Below, one piece after another: positions 25,656-33,370 of a stretch of DNA of 64,000 nt. The stretch comes from Halorhabdus utahensis DSM 12940 (GTDB lineage Archaea; Halobacteriota; Halobacteria; Halobacteriales; Haloarculaceae), in NCBI RefSeq assembly GCF_000023945.1, contig NC_013158.1:248001-312000 (forward strand), read 5' to 3'. Each line of letters starts with the position of its first letter. The first letter of the stretch is position 1. The notes below the pieces were generated by a model. It had not been told where the DNA came from, ran no database searches, and worked only from the letters and a program-made list of their open reading frames with translations. The position numbers and the translations under genes are program-made.

Positions 25656-26357
25656 ATGCGCGTGGGGTTGATCACTGTCGGTGACGAGCTTCTCGCCGGG
25701 GATACGGTCAATACCAATGCCGCCTGGCTGGCCGAGCAGTTGACCGATCGTGGCGTTACTGTCGGCCGTATCACTGTCGTTCCGGACCGAACAGCGGACA
25801 TCGCCGAGACCGTCGACGCGTATCGTACGCAGTACGACGCCGTACTCCTCACGGGCGGGATCGGACCCACACACGACGACGTGACCATGGAAGCCGTCGC
25901 CGAGGCGTTCGACGTCGCGCTCGTCGAGGACCAGGCCGCGCTCGACTGGCTCGCCGAGAATCGGGATTACGCTCGCGAGGATCTCGCCGACGGGACAGCA
26001 TTGATTCCAGCCGGTGCCCGGATGATCCCGAACCGCGAGGGCGTCGCGCCAGGGTGCGTCCTCGCGAACGTCTATGTCTTGCCGGGCGTACCGGCAGAGA
26101 TGCAGGCGATGTTCGACGTGGTCGCGACCGATTTCACGGGTGAACAGCAGCATATCGAGGTTGTCCACGTCGACGAACCCGAGAGCGCGTTGCTCGACCG
26201 TATCGAAACACTGGGGGACCGGTTTGACGTCACTGTGGGAAGCTATCCTGGCGAAATCGTCCGCCTCAAGATCTCAAGTACGGACCGAGACGCTGTCGAA
26301 CGCGCGACTGCATGGCTCCGTGAACGGGTCGAGTTGGCGGCGGCCGAGGAGAGCTAG
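25656..26357 (+). CDS. CinA/MoaB-like molybdopterin-binding domain protein
   Basis: A 233-residue protein with the MoCF-binding fold: MRVGLITVGDELLAGDTVNT, LLTGGIGPTHDDVTMEAVAEAF and LPGVPAEMQAMF. These are hallmarks of the CinA N-terminal domain. Archaeal stand-alone versions lack the C-terminal amidase and have no settled role; nicotinamide-nucleotide repair or molybdopterin handling are both possible. The start at 25656 matches the family; an in-frame ATG at 25608 would add 16 residues. Its stop overlaps a small convergent gene by 4 nt. Confidence 0.85.
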   Translation: MRVGLITVGDELLAGDTVNTNAAWLAEQLTDRGVTVGRITVVPDRTADIAETVDAYRTQYDAVLLTGGIGPTHDDVTMEAVAEAFDVALVEDQAALDWLAENRDYAREDLADGTALIPAGARMIPNREGVAPGCVLANVYVLPGVPAEMQAMFDVVATDFTGEQQHIEVVHVDEPESALLDRIETLGDRFDVTVGSYPGEIVRLKISSTDRDAVERATAWLRERVELAAAEES

Positions 26358-26470
26358 CGGGCCAGGTAGCGCCACCACGCCAGCGCGAGGATAATACTGA
26401 CCAGGCCGACGATCGCCCCGGCGACGTTGATCACCGTCGTATCGACCGTCGAAGTGAGCGGAGTGAGCAT
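26354..26470 (-). CDS. 38-residue single-span membrane peptide
   Basis: Begins MLTPLTSTVDTTVINVAGAI and continues as one hydrophobic helix ending in ALAWWRYLAR. This is a typical small membrane protein with a positively charged cytoplasmic end. It converges on the CinA-like gene with a 4-nt overlap. A run of A/T (CTTAAACCA region on the plus strand, ~26494-26502) could hold its promoter. Function is unknown. Confidence 0.55.
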   Translation of the reverse strand: MLTPLTSTVDTTVINVAGAIVGLVSIILALAWWRYLAR

Positions 26471-26618
26471 ACCTCCGGCTACCACCCCGCGGAACTTAAA
26501 CCATCCCGCCGTTACAGAACACGCCGGAACCGTAGCGGGGTGACAGAACCACGTCCCCCTGCTTTCGTCATCAACCCGGTCTTTTGAAGTGTCTCAATCG
26601 TCTACCGTGGACTAACGA

Positions 26619-27782
26619 ATGAGCGAGGACTTCTATGACGTTCTGGGTGTCTCCCGCGATGCGAGCGAGGAGGAGATCCAGGAAGCCTACCGCGAGAAAG
26701 CACGCGAGTATCATCCGGACGTGAGCGACGACCCCGACGCCGAGGAGAAGTTCAAAAAGGCAAAGAAGGCAAAGGAAGTCCTCACCGACGAGGAGAAACG
26801 CCAGGCCTACGACCGCATGGGCCACGATCGATTCGAGCAGGCCGAAAAGCGCGGGGGCTTTGACGACCGTAGTGGTCGGGGTGGCGCAGGCGGTCGACGG
26901 GCTGGTGGCGATCCCTTCGGCGGTGGGGGCTTTGGCAGCGTCGAGGACATCTTCGATCAGTTCTTCGGCGGCGGGGGTGGCGGCCGCGGTCGTGACCGCC
27001 CGCGACAGGGCCAGGATCTCAAGACACGCCTCTCGATCGGCCTCGACGAAGCCTACGAGGGCGTCGAAAAACAGTTCACCGTCACGCGGCCCGAAACCTG
27101 TTCGGACTGTGGCGGCGAGGGCCATCCCCCTGATGCCGACTCCCGGACCTGCCCCGAGTGTGAGGGACGTGGACAGGTCACCCGCGTTCAGCGGACGCCG
27201 ATGGGTCGCGTCCAGCAGACGACGACATGTTCACGGTGTGATGGCGATGGGACACTCTACGAGGAGACGTGTTCGACGTGTCGCGGCGACGGTGTCGTGC
27301 GAAACGAGGCGACCCTCAGCGTCGACGTGCCCGCCGGTATCCGCGACGGCCAGTCGCTACGGATGGAACGCGAAGGCGCACCCGGCGAACACGGCGGCCC
27401 CAACGGCGACCTCCTGATCGAAGTCGAAATCGAGGAGCACGATGACTTCGAGCGCGACGGCGACAACCTCCACTACACCGCACCGATCACGTTTCCGCAG
27501 GCCGCGCTGGGCGATACGGTGGAGGTGCCGACCTTCGACGGCCCCGTCGAGGTCGACATTCCGGCCGGGACACAGAGCGGGGAGACGTTCCGCCTCGAAG
27601 GCAAGGGCATGCCACGGCTCCGTCGGCGTGGGCAGGGGGACCTGCTGGTCACGGTGCAGGTATACACGCCCGAGTCGCTCAACGACGAGCAACGCGAGGC
27701 ACTCGAAGCGTTTGCGGAGGCAAGCGGCGAGGAGATCGACGTCGAAAAGGGCTTTTTCGACCGGCTGAAGAACTCGCTGTAG
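26619..27782 (+). CDS. dnaJ: Chaperone protein DnaJ (Hsp40)
   Basis: A 387-residue type I co-chaperone of DnaK. It has an N-terminal J domain with the HPD motif (YHPDVSDD, ~34), a Gly/Phe-rich linker (GGDPFGGGGFG), a zinc-binding region with four CxxCxGxG repeats (CSDCGGEG, CPECEGRG, CSRCDGDG, CSTCRGDG), and two beta-rich substrate domains with a C-terminal dimer segment. It lies 18 kb from grpE-dnaK, so the chaperone genes are split here. It is monocistronic. Confidence 0.97.
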   Translation: MSEDFYDVLGVSRDASEEEIQEAYREKAREYHPDVSDDPDAEEKFKKAKKAKEVLTDEEKRQAYDRMGHDRFEQAEKRGGFDDRSGRGGAGGRRAGGDPFGGGGFGSVEDIFDQFFGGGGGGRGRDRPRQGQDLKTRLSIGLDEAYEGVEKQFTVTRPETCSDCGGEGHPPDADSRTCPECEGRGQVTRVQRTPMGRVQQTTTCSRCDGDGTLYEETCSTCRGDGVVRNEATLSVDVPAGIRDGQSLRMEREGAPGEHGGPNGDLLIEVEIEEHDDFERDGDNLHYTAPITFPQAALGDTVEVPTFDGPVEVDIPAGTQSGETFRLEGKGMPRLRRRGQGDLLVTVQVYTPESLNDEQREALEAFAEASGEEIDVEKGFFDRLKNSL

Positions 27783-27806
27783 CCGACTCGGGGGTACCGT
27801 CTCGGC

Positions 27807-28394
27807 TCAGTCGACGACGCGCCAGAGATACATCGAGGCGATCGAGCGGTACGGCTGCCAGCGCTCGGCGCGGGCGACCATCGCCTGCCGCTCCATGTCG
27901 TCCTCGAAAATCGTCTGCATCCCCTTCCGGATACCGAGATCCTCAACCGGAAAGACGTCCTCGCGACCCAATGCGAACATGAGAAACATCTTCGCGGTCC
28001 ACGGGCCGATCCCGGAGATATCGGTGAGTTCGTCGATGACGGCCTCGTCCGACCGGCCATCGAACGCTGCCTGCGTGTAGTCATGCGCTTGCCACGCGCT
28101 CGCGACGTTTCGGATCGTCTGGCCCTTCCGCCCCGAAACGCCGACGTCCCGAAGCTGCTCGACCGGGACGTCACGTAGCGCGGTCGGCGTCACGTCGAAG
28201 TGCTCGAACAGGCGCTCTTCTATCGCGTCCGCCGACGCCATCGACAGTTGCTGGCGGACGATCGAGGTGACCAAACGCTCGAAGGGGTCTTCGGCCGGTT
28301 CGACCGAGAGTTCGCCGTGTTCGGCCACGAGCGGGGCCATCGCCGGATCGTCCCGCAGGACGTTGTGTGGTTCTCCCATGATCGATGGGGCCAA
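27807..28394 (-). CDS. HhH-GPD DNA glycosylase (AlkA-like 3-methyladenine glycosylase)
   Basis: A 195-residue base-excision repair enzyme. The helix-hairpin-helix is LTDISGIGPWTAKMFLMFAL (123-142), followed by the GPD-type catalytic aspartate Asp152 in VFPVEDLGIRKG. There are no C-terminal iron-sulfur cysteines, which separates it from EndoIII/MutY and favours an alkylbase glycosylase. It is shorter than E. coli AlkA because it lacks the N-terminal TBP-like domain. An alternative ATG (MGEPHNV) is at 28379. It converges with dnaJ and lies 23 nt downstream of cysE. Confidence 0.9.
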   Translation of the reverse strand: MAPSIMGEPHNVLRDDPAMAPLVAEHGELSVEPAEDPFERLVTSIVRQQLSMASADAIEERLFEHFDVTPTALRDVPVEQLRDVGVSGRKGQTIRNVASAWQAHDYTQAAFDGRSDEAVIDELTDISGIGPWTAKMFLMFALGREDVFPVEDLGIRKGMQTIFEDDMERQAMVARAERWQPYRSIASMYLWRVVD

Positions 28395-28417
28395 GCCACC
28401 GGAGAAAAATATGTCGA

Positions 28418-28972
28418 TCAGTCGTCGTCACGACAGGGGACGCGCGTCTCGACGGTCGCTGCGCCGTCGATCGGCTCAGCCGGCACGCCCGCAACGGTCG
28501 TCTCCGCCGGGACATCCGAAAGGACCGTCGCACCGGCTCCGACTGTTGCGTTCTCACCGATGGTGATGTCACCGATGAGGGAGGCCCGGACGCCGATTTT
28601 TGCCCCGTCTTCGACAGTCGGGTGTCGTTTTTCGCGACGCATCGAGTTCCCACCCAGGGTGACGCCGTGGTACATGAGGACGTCGTCGCCGATCTCGGCA
28701 GTCTCACCGATCACGACCCCCATACCGTGGTCGATGAAGAGTCGCTCGCCGATCTCGGCCGCCGGATGGATTTCGACACCGGTCAGAAACCGCGCGATGT
28801 GGGAAATGATTCGCGCCGCCAGACGGTAATTTCGCTCCCAGAGTGCGTGAGCGATCCGGTAGAACCAGACTGCGTGAAGGCCGGAATAGGTCAACAGTAC
28901 TTCCGCTGTGCCGTCCGCTGCTGGATCCTTCGCCTTCGCCGTCCGTACGTCGTCGAGTATTTGCCGTAACAT
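28418..28972 (-). CDS. cysE: Serine O-acetyltransferase
   Basis: A 184-residue left-handed beta-helix acetyltransferase making O-acetylserine for cysteine synthesis. Hexapeptide repeats are seen from [19 protein letters not shown] onward, with the catalytic signature [19 protein letters not shown] and MYHGVTLGG. The N-terminal helices are short, as in archaeal SATs. I prefer [13 protein letters not shown] at 28972; an ATG at 29002 would add ten basic residues. The AlkA-like gene follows on the same strand. Confidence 0.92.
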   Translation of the reverse strand: MLRQILDDVRTAKAKDPAADGTAEVLLTYSGLHAVWFYRIAHALWERNYRLAARIISHIARFLTGVEIHPAAEIGERLFIDHGMGVVIGETAEIGDDVLMYHGVTLGGNSMRREKRHPTVEDGAKIGVRASLIGDITIGENATVGAGATVLSDVPAETTVAGVPAEPIDGAATVETRVPCRDDD

Positions 28973-29002
28973 GCGTTTGAAGGAGACTGGTCGTTTCGGC
29001 AT

Positions 29003-29271
29003 CGGTCCAGCGGGCGAGAACCCGCGTCAATCGCGCGCGCCCACGCGGCCGAATCCGCGCCAGTCAAGCCGTGGTATGCGAACTAGTGGATCAACAGGCT
29101 TAAATCTATCAGATCGGCCGGAGATACGCCGGTTTCGACGGCCAGTATGCCGGCAAGATCCTCAAAACCCGCGACGGTGGCGAGCGGCCGTCGGATCGGA
29201 CCGTAAACAGCGGTACACAGAATTAGCACGCTACGAGACAAAAGATCGGTTGATAGACGGGCGAAAATAGC
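29003..29271. other. Non-coding gap upstream of the hbd remnant
   Basis: 269 bases without a convincing gene. A plus-strand frame around 29116-29230 reads YAGFDGQYAGKILKTRDGGE and then stops. It may be further decayed coding sequence but I cannot name it. The promoter of cysE and any surviving promoter of the hydratase operon should be here. Confidence 0.35.
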
Positions 29272-29487
29272 GGAATCCTCGCCGTACAGGGTGCAGGAAC
29301 GACACGCCACGGGTCCGCAGCGGTCGCCGCGCTATCGGGATACGACGTCCGGTTGCGGGATATCACTGCGGAAGTGGTCCAACACGGCCACGAATAGATC
29401 GATTGGCGCTTCGAGAAGATGGCTTATCAGGAACGACATTCGCAAGTATCTTCGCCGGGCGGCCACGAAGGACGGTTCGATGTATGA
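29272..29487 (+). pseudogene. Remnant of a 3-hydroxyacyl-CoA dehydrogenase gene (N-terminal part)
   Basis: The frame reads ILAVQGAGTTRHGSAAVAAL, then SGYDVRLRDITAEVVQHGHE, a TAG at 29395-29397, and in the same frame IDWRFEKMAYQERHSQ. This follows the NAD-binding start of haloarchaeal 3-hydroxyacyl-CoA dehydrogenases (VLGAGTMGHGIAQVAALAGY, then DVRLRDIE...VQ.GYE.IEWSLEKLAE...). The stop is an in-frame nonsense codon, and the glycine-rich loop has lost its Met-Gly. After about 60 codons the similarity ends and the frame stops at 29487. That TGA overlaps the ATG of the enoyl-CoA hydratase gene by 4 bases, as an intact operon would. I read it as an internally deleted, decayed hbd gene. Confidence 0.75.
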
Positions 29488-30269
29488 GTGACGATTACGA
29501 GACGCTCCTGGTCGATGTTGCAGGCAGTATTGGGACGATCACGATCGACCGGCCAGAGCGGATGAACGCCATCAGCCCAACCCTGCTCGACGAACTCGCC
29601 GACGCGATCGAGGCGCTGGAATCAAACGACGACGTTCGTGTTGTCGTCCTCGCCGGCGCGGGCGACCGGGCGTTCTCGGCGGGCGCGGACCTCTCGGTGA
29701 TCACCGAGGGCAACGCCGTCGACGTCGCGCAGATTTCCCGCACGGGACAGGAAACCTTCGCCGCGGTCAAGGCGTGTTCGATGCCGGTCGTGGCCGCGAT
29801 CGACGGCTTCTGTCTCGGTGGCGGGATGGAACTGGCGACTCACGCTGACCTCCGAATCGCGACCGAAGACGCCGTCTTCGGCCAGACCGAGCACACTCTC
29901 GGGCTGCTGCCGGGCTGGGGCGGAACCCAGCGACTCCAGCGGATTGTCGGCGAGGGACGGGCGAAAGAAATCATCCTCACCGCCGATCACTACGACGCGG
30001 ACACCATGGCCGACTACGGGTTTCTCAACGAGGTTCTCTCCGAAAACGAGTTCGAGGATCGCGTCGACGAACTCGCGGCCGATCTCGCCGCCGGCCCGCC
30101 GATCGCCCAGGCGTTGACCAAGCGGGCGATGCACAAGGGGCAGGACGACGTCGATGCCGGCCTGGAGATCGAATCGAGCGCGTTCGGTCTCCTCCGGGAC
30201 ACTGAGGACCTCGTGGAGGGGATCGACGCCTTCCACGAGGACCGCGACCCCGAATTCGCCGGCGAATAA
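29484..30269 (+). CDS. Enoyl-CoA hydratase/isomerase-family protein
   Basis: A 261-residue crotonase-fold enzyme. The CoA and oxyanion-hole motifs are RAFSAGADLSVITEG (~62) and AIDGFCLGGGMELATHADLR (~105). The second catalytic-region Glu is in FGQTEHTLGLLPGWGGTQRL, with two acidic positions of the hydratase type. It would hydrate trans-2-enoyl-CoA in beta-oxidation or a related pathway. The ATG at 29484 overlaps the stop of the hbd remnant, so the pair was once an operon encoding consecutive beta-oxidation steps. Confidence 0.92.
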   Translation: MSDDYETLLVDVAGSIGTITIDRPERMNAISPTLLDELADAIEALESNDDVRVVVLAGAGDRAFSAGADLSVITEGNAVDVAQISRTGQETFAAVKACSMPVVAAIDGFCLGGGMELATHADLRIATEDAVFGQTEHTLGLLPGWGGTQRLQRIVGEGRAKEIILTADHYDADTMADYGFLNEVLSENEFEDRVDELAADLAAGPPIAQALTKRAMHKGQDDVDAGLEIESSAFGLLRDTEDLVEGIDAFHEDRDPEFAGE

Positions 30270-30293
30270 CGTCGTCACACATCAGTCATATGA

Positions 30294-30974
30294 TCAGTAT
30301 TCCCAGAGCCGGTCGATACGGTCGCTGATCTCGGGATGGGCGTCACGGAGCGCGTCGGGGTCGGTTTCGCCGTTGACGTTGCTGACGTGAACCTCCCCGC
30401 GGCGGCCGTCGTATCGGTCCTGGAAGTCGTAGACGACGCCCACAACGTCGACGGCTGCCGGGACGTGATCGCTGTCACGGAGGAACTCGACCTGCCGGTC
30501 GACGTTGTACTCGACGAGATGGTCGATCGCGGCCGCGCGGTCCAGGTCCTCGGGGAGAGTCTCGACGCCTGCCCGGAGGTGTGGTTCGAGTATCCCGATC
30601 GAGTGCTCGATACCCGGTGGTTCGGAGATCCCATCAGTCAACGCGTCGTAGGTGGCCGTGACTGCGCCACAGCCGGTGTGACCGACGACGACCGCCGTCT
30701 CGGTCCCCGTGTGTGCGATCGGATAAAGGACGTCCCCCGAGACGACAGATTCGCCGTCGGCGTCCTGGAGGACGCGGTTGCCGATGTTGCTGACAGTAAA
30801 GAGATGGCCCGGGTCGTCATTGCCGAAGAGGTGATCCTGCATGACGCGGGAGTCCGAACAGCAGACTGTCACTGCGTCGGGTCGCTGGCCGTCCTGGAGG
30901 GTGTCGAACCGGTCGTCAAACGCGCTCGCGTGGGCTGTATTGCCGGCAAGCAGCGAACCGAGAACGTCGTGCAT
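30294..30974 (-). CDS. Beta-class carbonic anhydrase
   Basis: A 226-residue zinc enzyme interconverting CO2 and bicarbonate. Ligands are Cys39 with the Asp41/Arg43 dyad (CSDSR, 39-43), His99 and Cys102 (GHTGCG). The active-site loop SNIGNRV is also present. The long open frame extends 181 codons upstream, but that part overlaps the divergent regulator gene antisense; the ATG at 30974 gives the canonical start MHDVLGSLLAGN. It is divergent from the Lrp-type regulator and about 0.9 kb from the dabB-dabA operon, suggesting a shared inorganic-carbon role. Confidence 0.93.
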   Translation of the reverse strand: MHDVLGSLLAGNTAHASAFDDRFDTLQDGQRPDAVTVCCSDSRVMQDHLFGNDDPGHLFTVSNIGNRVLQDADGESVVSGDVLYPIAHTGTETAVVVGHTGCGAVTATYDALTDGISEPPGIEHSIGILEPHLRAGVETLPEDLDRAAAIDHLVEYNVDRQVEFLRDSDHVPAAVDVVGVVYDFQDRYDGRRGEVHVSNVNGETDPDALRDAHPEISDRIDRLWEY

Positions 30975-31038
30975 ACGCGGGCAGAATCGTGCCGGCGGTT
31001 TAGTGGTTGAGATTTGCTTCCGCCGTCCCGCGTCCGAC

Positions 31039-31048
31039 TGTTCGAACA
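31039..31048. promoter_or_regulatory. Perfect palindrome between carbonic anhydrase and regulator
   Basis: TGTTCGAACA, a perfect 10-bp palindrome, just upstream of the TATA-like GGATAAAG (31057-31064) of the Lrp-type gene and about 65 nt upstream of the carbonic anhydrase start. The position suits an operator for autoregulation and joint control. Confidence 0.45.
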
Positions 31049-31088
31049 ACGTACAAGGATAAAGTGTCTCCCTCGCGGAGGCGGGTGT

Positions 31089-31574
31089 ATGGGTGAGACT
31101 GAGATAGACAACGTCGACAAAGCGATCCTCTATGCGCTCCAGGAGGACGCCCGGAACATGTCCTCGGCTGACATCGCCGAACGAACCGGGACCTCCGACA
31201 GCACCGTCCGCAAGCGCATCCAGCGACTCGAAGCCGACGACGTGATCAAGGATTATAGCGCCCGCGTCGACTACCAGCAATCGGGTTATCCGCTCCGGAT
31301 GTTGCTGTACTGTACCGCGTCGATCCCCGAACGCGGGGACCTGATTCCCGACATTCTGGCTATCGACGGCGTCGTCTCCGTCCAGGAACTGGTCACCGGT
31401 GAACAGAACCTGCTCGTCACCGTCGTCGGCGAGTCCGACAGCGACATTACGCCCGTTGCCCAGGAACTGCTCGACATGGGACTGACTGTCGCCGACGAGG
31501 TCCTCGTTCGAGCCCACGAGACGACGCCGTTCGGCAAGTTCGACTCCGGAGCCACGACTGCAGACGATTCCTGA
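31089..31574 (+). CDS. Lrp/AsnC-family transcriptional regulator
   Basis: A 161-residue regulator. The N-terminal winged HTH contains DKAILYALQEDARNMSSADI and GTSDSTVRKRIQRLEADDVI (~8-52). An RAM/AsnC-like ligand domain follows with a typical RMLLYCTAS and VQELVTGEQNLLVTVVG pattern (~75-140). The ATG at 31089 has a TATA-like element about 27 nt upstream. It is divergent from the beta-carbonic anhydrase and 311 nt upstream of dabB, so it is the likely regulator of inorganic-carbon genes. That link is inference. Confidence 0.9.
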   Translation: MGETEIDNVDKAILYALQEDARNMSSADIAERTGTSDSTVRKRIQRLEADDVIKDYSARVDYQQSGYPLRMLLYCTASIPERGDLIPDILAIDGVVSVQELVTGEQNLLVTVVGESDSDITPVAQELLDMGLTVADEVLVRAHETTPFGKFDSGATTADDS

Positions 31575-31885
31575 GGCGTCTCCGGCGTGACGCCGTAGCC
31601 GCTACCGCGGCGAGTCGCGCCAGCACGGCGCCGTCCGTTTCTCGCCGGCGCGTCGTCGATCGCCGCCCGAGTGGCCAAATCCCGTCCCGCGAAACGATCC
31701 CCAGGACGACCTGTGGCGTCTCCCCCGGGAGACCGCACAAACATAACGTTTTATAATAGGATATATTCGATCGGATTGTGACGATAGCAAGATTTAATAA
31801 TCAATCTGTTCTCAAAGATAGTGATTACGACCAGAACGGGATTATACGGCTGAACCGATTCCCGGAACGGTCGTGAGGGACAACG
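31575..31885. other. Long upstream region of the dab operon
   Basis: 311 bases without a gene. The first 170 are G+C-rich with no motif. The rest is A+T-rich, with TATA-like elements TTTTATAATA (31749-31758), GATTTAATAATC (31791-31802, a GATT/AATC inverted repeat) and ATTATACG (31841-31848, about 40 nt before dabB). The multiple elements suggest a regulated promoter, possibly with an untranslated leader. Confidence 0.5.
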
Positions 31886-33370
31886 ATGTCTGGACGCACA
31901 GCGAACGCGACGGTCGGATCGCTCCCGGACACGGCGGCTACGAAGTCGCTTGTGCCCGCAGCACTGACGTGGCTCGTGTGGGCCCTGTTCGCCGCGAGCG
32001 TGGCGACGCTCGTGGCCCAAGTCCGAGCGAATGACGTATGGCGCGTGGCCAACGTGGTCGCGATCGACGGCCTGACTGTCCTGCTGTGGGTCGTCGTGAC
32101 GTTCGTCAGCGGAATCGTCCACAGCTACTCGCGCCGGTACCTGTCGGGGAGCGCTCACGAACGGCGGTTTTTCGTCGCCGTCTTCGGTTTCACAGCGGTC
32201 GTGATGGGGCTGGTCGGGGCCGATCACGTCGTGGTCTTTGGCTTCCTGTGGCTGGTGATGGGTCTGGTGATGGCGGAACTCGTGGGACTCGTTACGGGCT
32301 GGAAGCAAGCCCGGGCGGCCGCGCGCGTCGCCCGCCGGTACTTCCTCGCGAGCGGCGCGCTGCTCGGTCTGGCGCTCGGAGCGTTGTGGTGGGCGACCGG
32401 CGAGCCGACGATCACGGGGATCACCACGGCCACAGACGGCCTCGGCGGGCCGGTGTGGCTGGTAGCCGTCGGCGCGCTGGTCCTCGCGGCGATGATCCAG
32501 TCGGCGCTGATCCCCTTCCACACTTGGTTGCTCGCCTCGATGACCGCGCCCACGCCGGCCTCGGCGCTGATGCACGCCGGGTTCGTCAACGCGGGCGGGA
32601 TCTTGCTGACTCGCTTTGCCCCAGTGGTTGCCATCGACCAGACGGTCATGTTCGCGATCGTCCTCGCGGGCGCTGCCAGCGCACTCCTCGGAAAACTCCT
32701 CAAATCCGTCCGGACTGACGTCAAGGGCACCCTGGCCTGCTCGACGGTCGGCCAGATGGGCTTCATGATCATGCAGGCCGGCCTGGGTTTCTTTGGGGCC
32801 GCGATCACCCATTTGATCCTTCACGGGTTCTACAAAGCCCACCACTTCCTGAGCGCCGGCGAGGCAATCGAGCGCACCACGCCCGGCGAGGAATCCACGG
32901 ACGGACTGGGGCTCGTCGGCATCGCCGTCACGCTCCTCACGGGGCTGGCCGGTGGCGCGCTGTTCGCGGTCCTGACGGGGAAAGGTCTCCACGTCGACGG
33001 CGGCCTCGTGCTCGTGCTGATCGTGGTCGTGACGACGCTACAGGCGACCCGGGAGGTCGTCGCGCGCACGTCGCTGCCGGCTCTGTTCCGGTACGGGGCG
33101 ATCCCGACTGTGTTCCTGCCGGCCATCGCCGTATACGCACTCGTGTATTCGGCCGTTTCGGAGCTGATGGACGGCCTTCCGGTCGTGACGGCACCGACGG
33201 AACTCACCGTCGTCCACGTCGTCGTCGCCGCCGGGTTCGTCGGCGCGTACCTCGCCGTGGAGACCGGCGTCTACGAGCGAAGCCGGCGACTCTACGTGGC
33301 GTTGCTGAACGCGAGTCATCCGTCCGCGCGTACCGTGCTGACTGCCAGGGAGGACTACAATGAGTACTGA
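31886..33370 (+). CDS. dabB: DabB-type membrane subunit of the DAB inorganic-carbon transporter
   Basis: A 494-residue polytopic protein of the NuoL/MrpA proton-translocating family. The antiporter core is seen in LIPFHTWLLASMTAPTPASA, LMHAGFVNAGGILLTRF, the lysine segment LLGKLLKSVRTDVKG and HGFYKAHHFLSAG. It is shorter than NuoL and lies directly before a DUF2309 gene, which defines DabB. In the characterised Halothiobacillus system, DabB couples ion flow to DabA-driven hydration of CO2 to bicarbonate inside the cell. dabA begins within its last codons (11-nt overlap). Confidence 0.9.
   Translation: MSGRTANATVGSLPDTAATKSLVPAALTWLVWALFAASVATLVAQVRANDVWRVANVVAIDGLTVLLWVVVTFVSGIVHSYSRRYLSGSAHERRFFVAVFGFTAVVMGLVGADHVVVFGFLWLVMGLVMAELVGLVTGWKQARAAARVARRYFLASGALLGLALGALWWATGEPTITGITTATDGLGGPVWLVAVGALVLAAMIQSALIPFHTWLLASMTAPTPASALMHAGFVNAGGILLTRFAPVVAIDQTVMFAIVLAGAASALLGKLLKSVRTDVKGTLACSTVGQMGFMIMQAGLGFFGAAITHLILHGFYKAHHFLSAGEAIERTTPGEESTDGLGLVGIAVTLLTGLAGGALFAVLTGKGLHVDGGLVLVLIVVVTTLQATREVVARTSLPALFRYGAIPTVFLPAIAVYALVYSAVSELMDGLPVVTAPTELTVVHVVVAAGFVGAYLAVETGVYERSRRLYVALLNASHPSARTVLTAREDYNEY

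Noticed and set aside
30975-31517. N-terminal extension of the carbonic anhydrase frame
   Set aside because: It lies antisense on the Lrp-type regulator gene; the canonical beta-CA start is the ATG at 30974.
31751-32992. 413-codon minus-strand open frame
   Set aside because: Antisense to dabB and its promoter; rich in Arg, Asp and His repeats, with no family resemblance.
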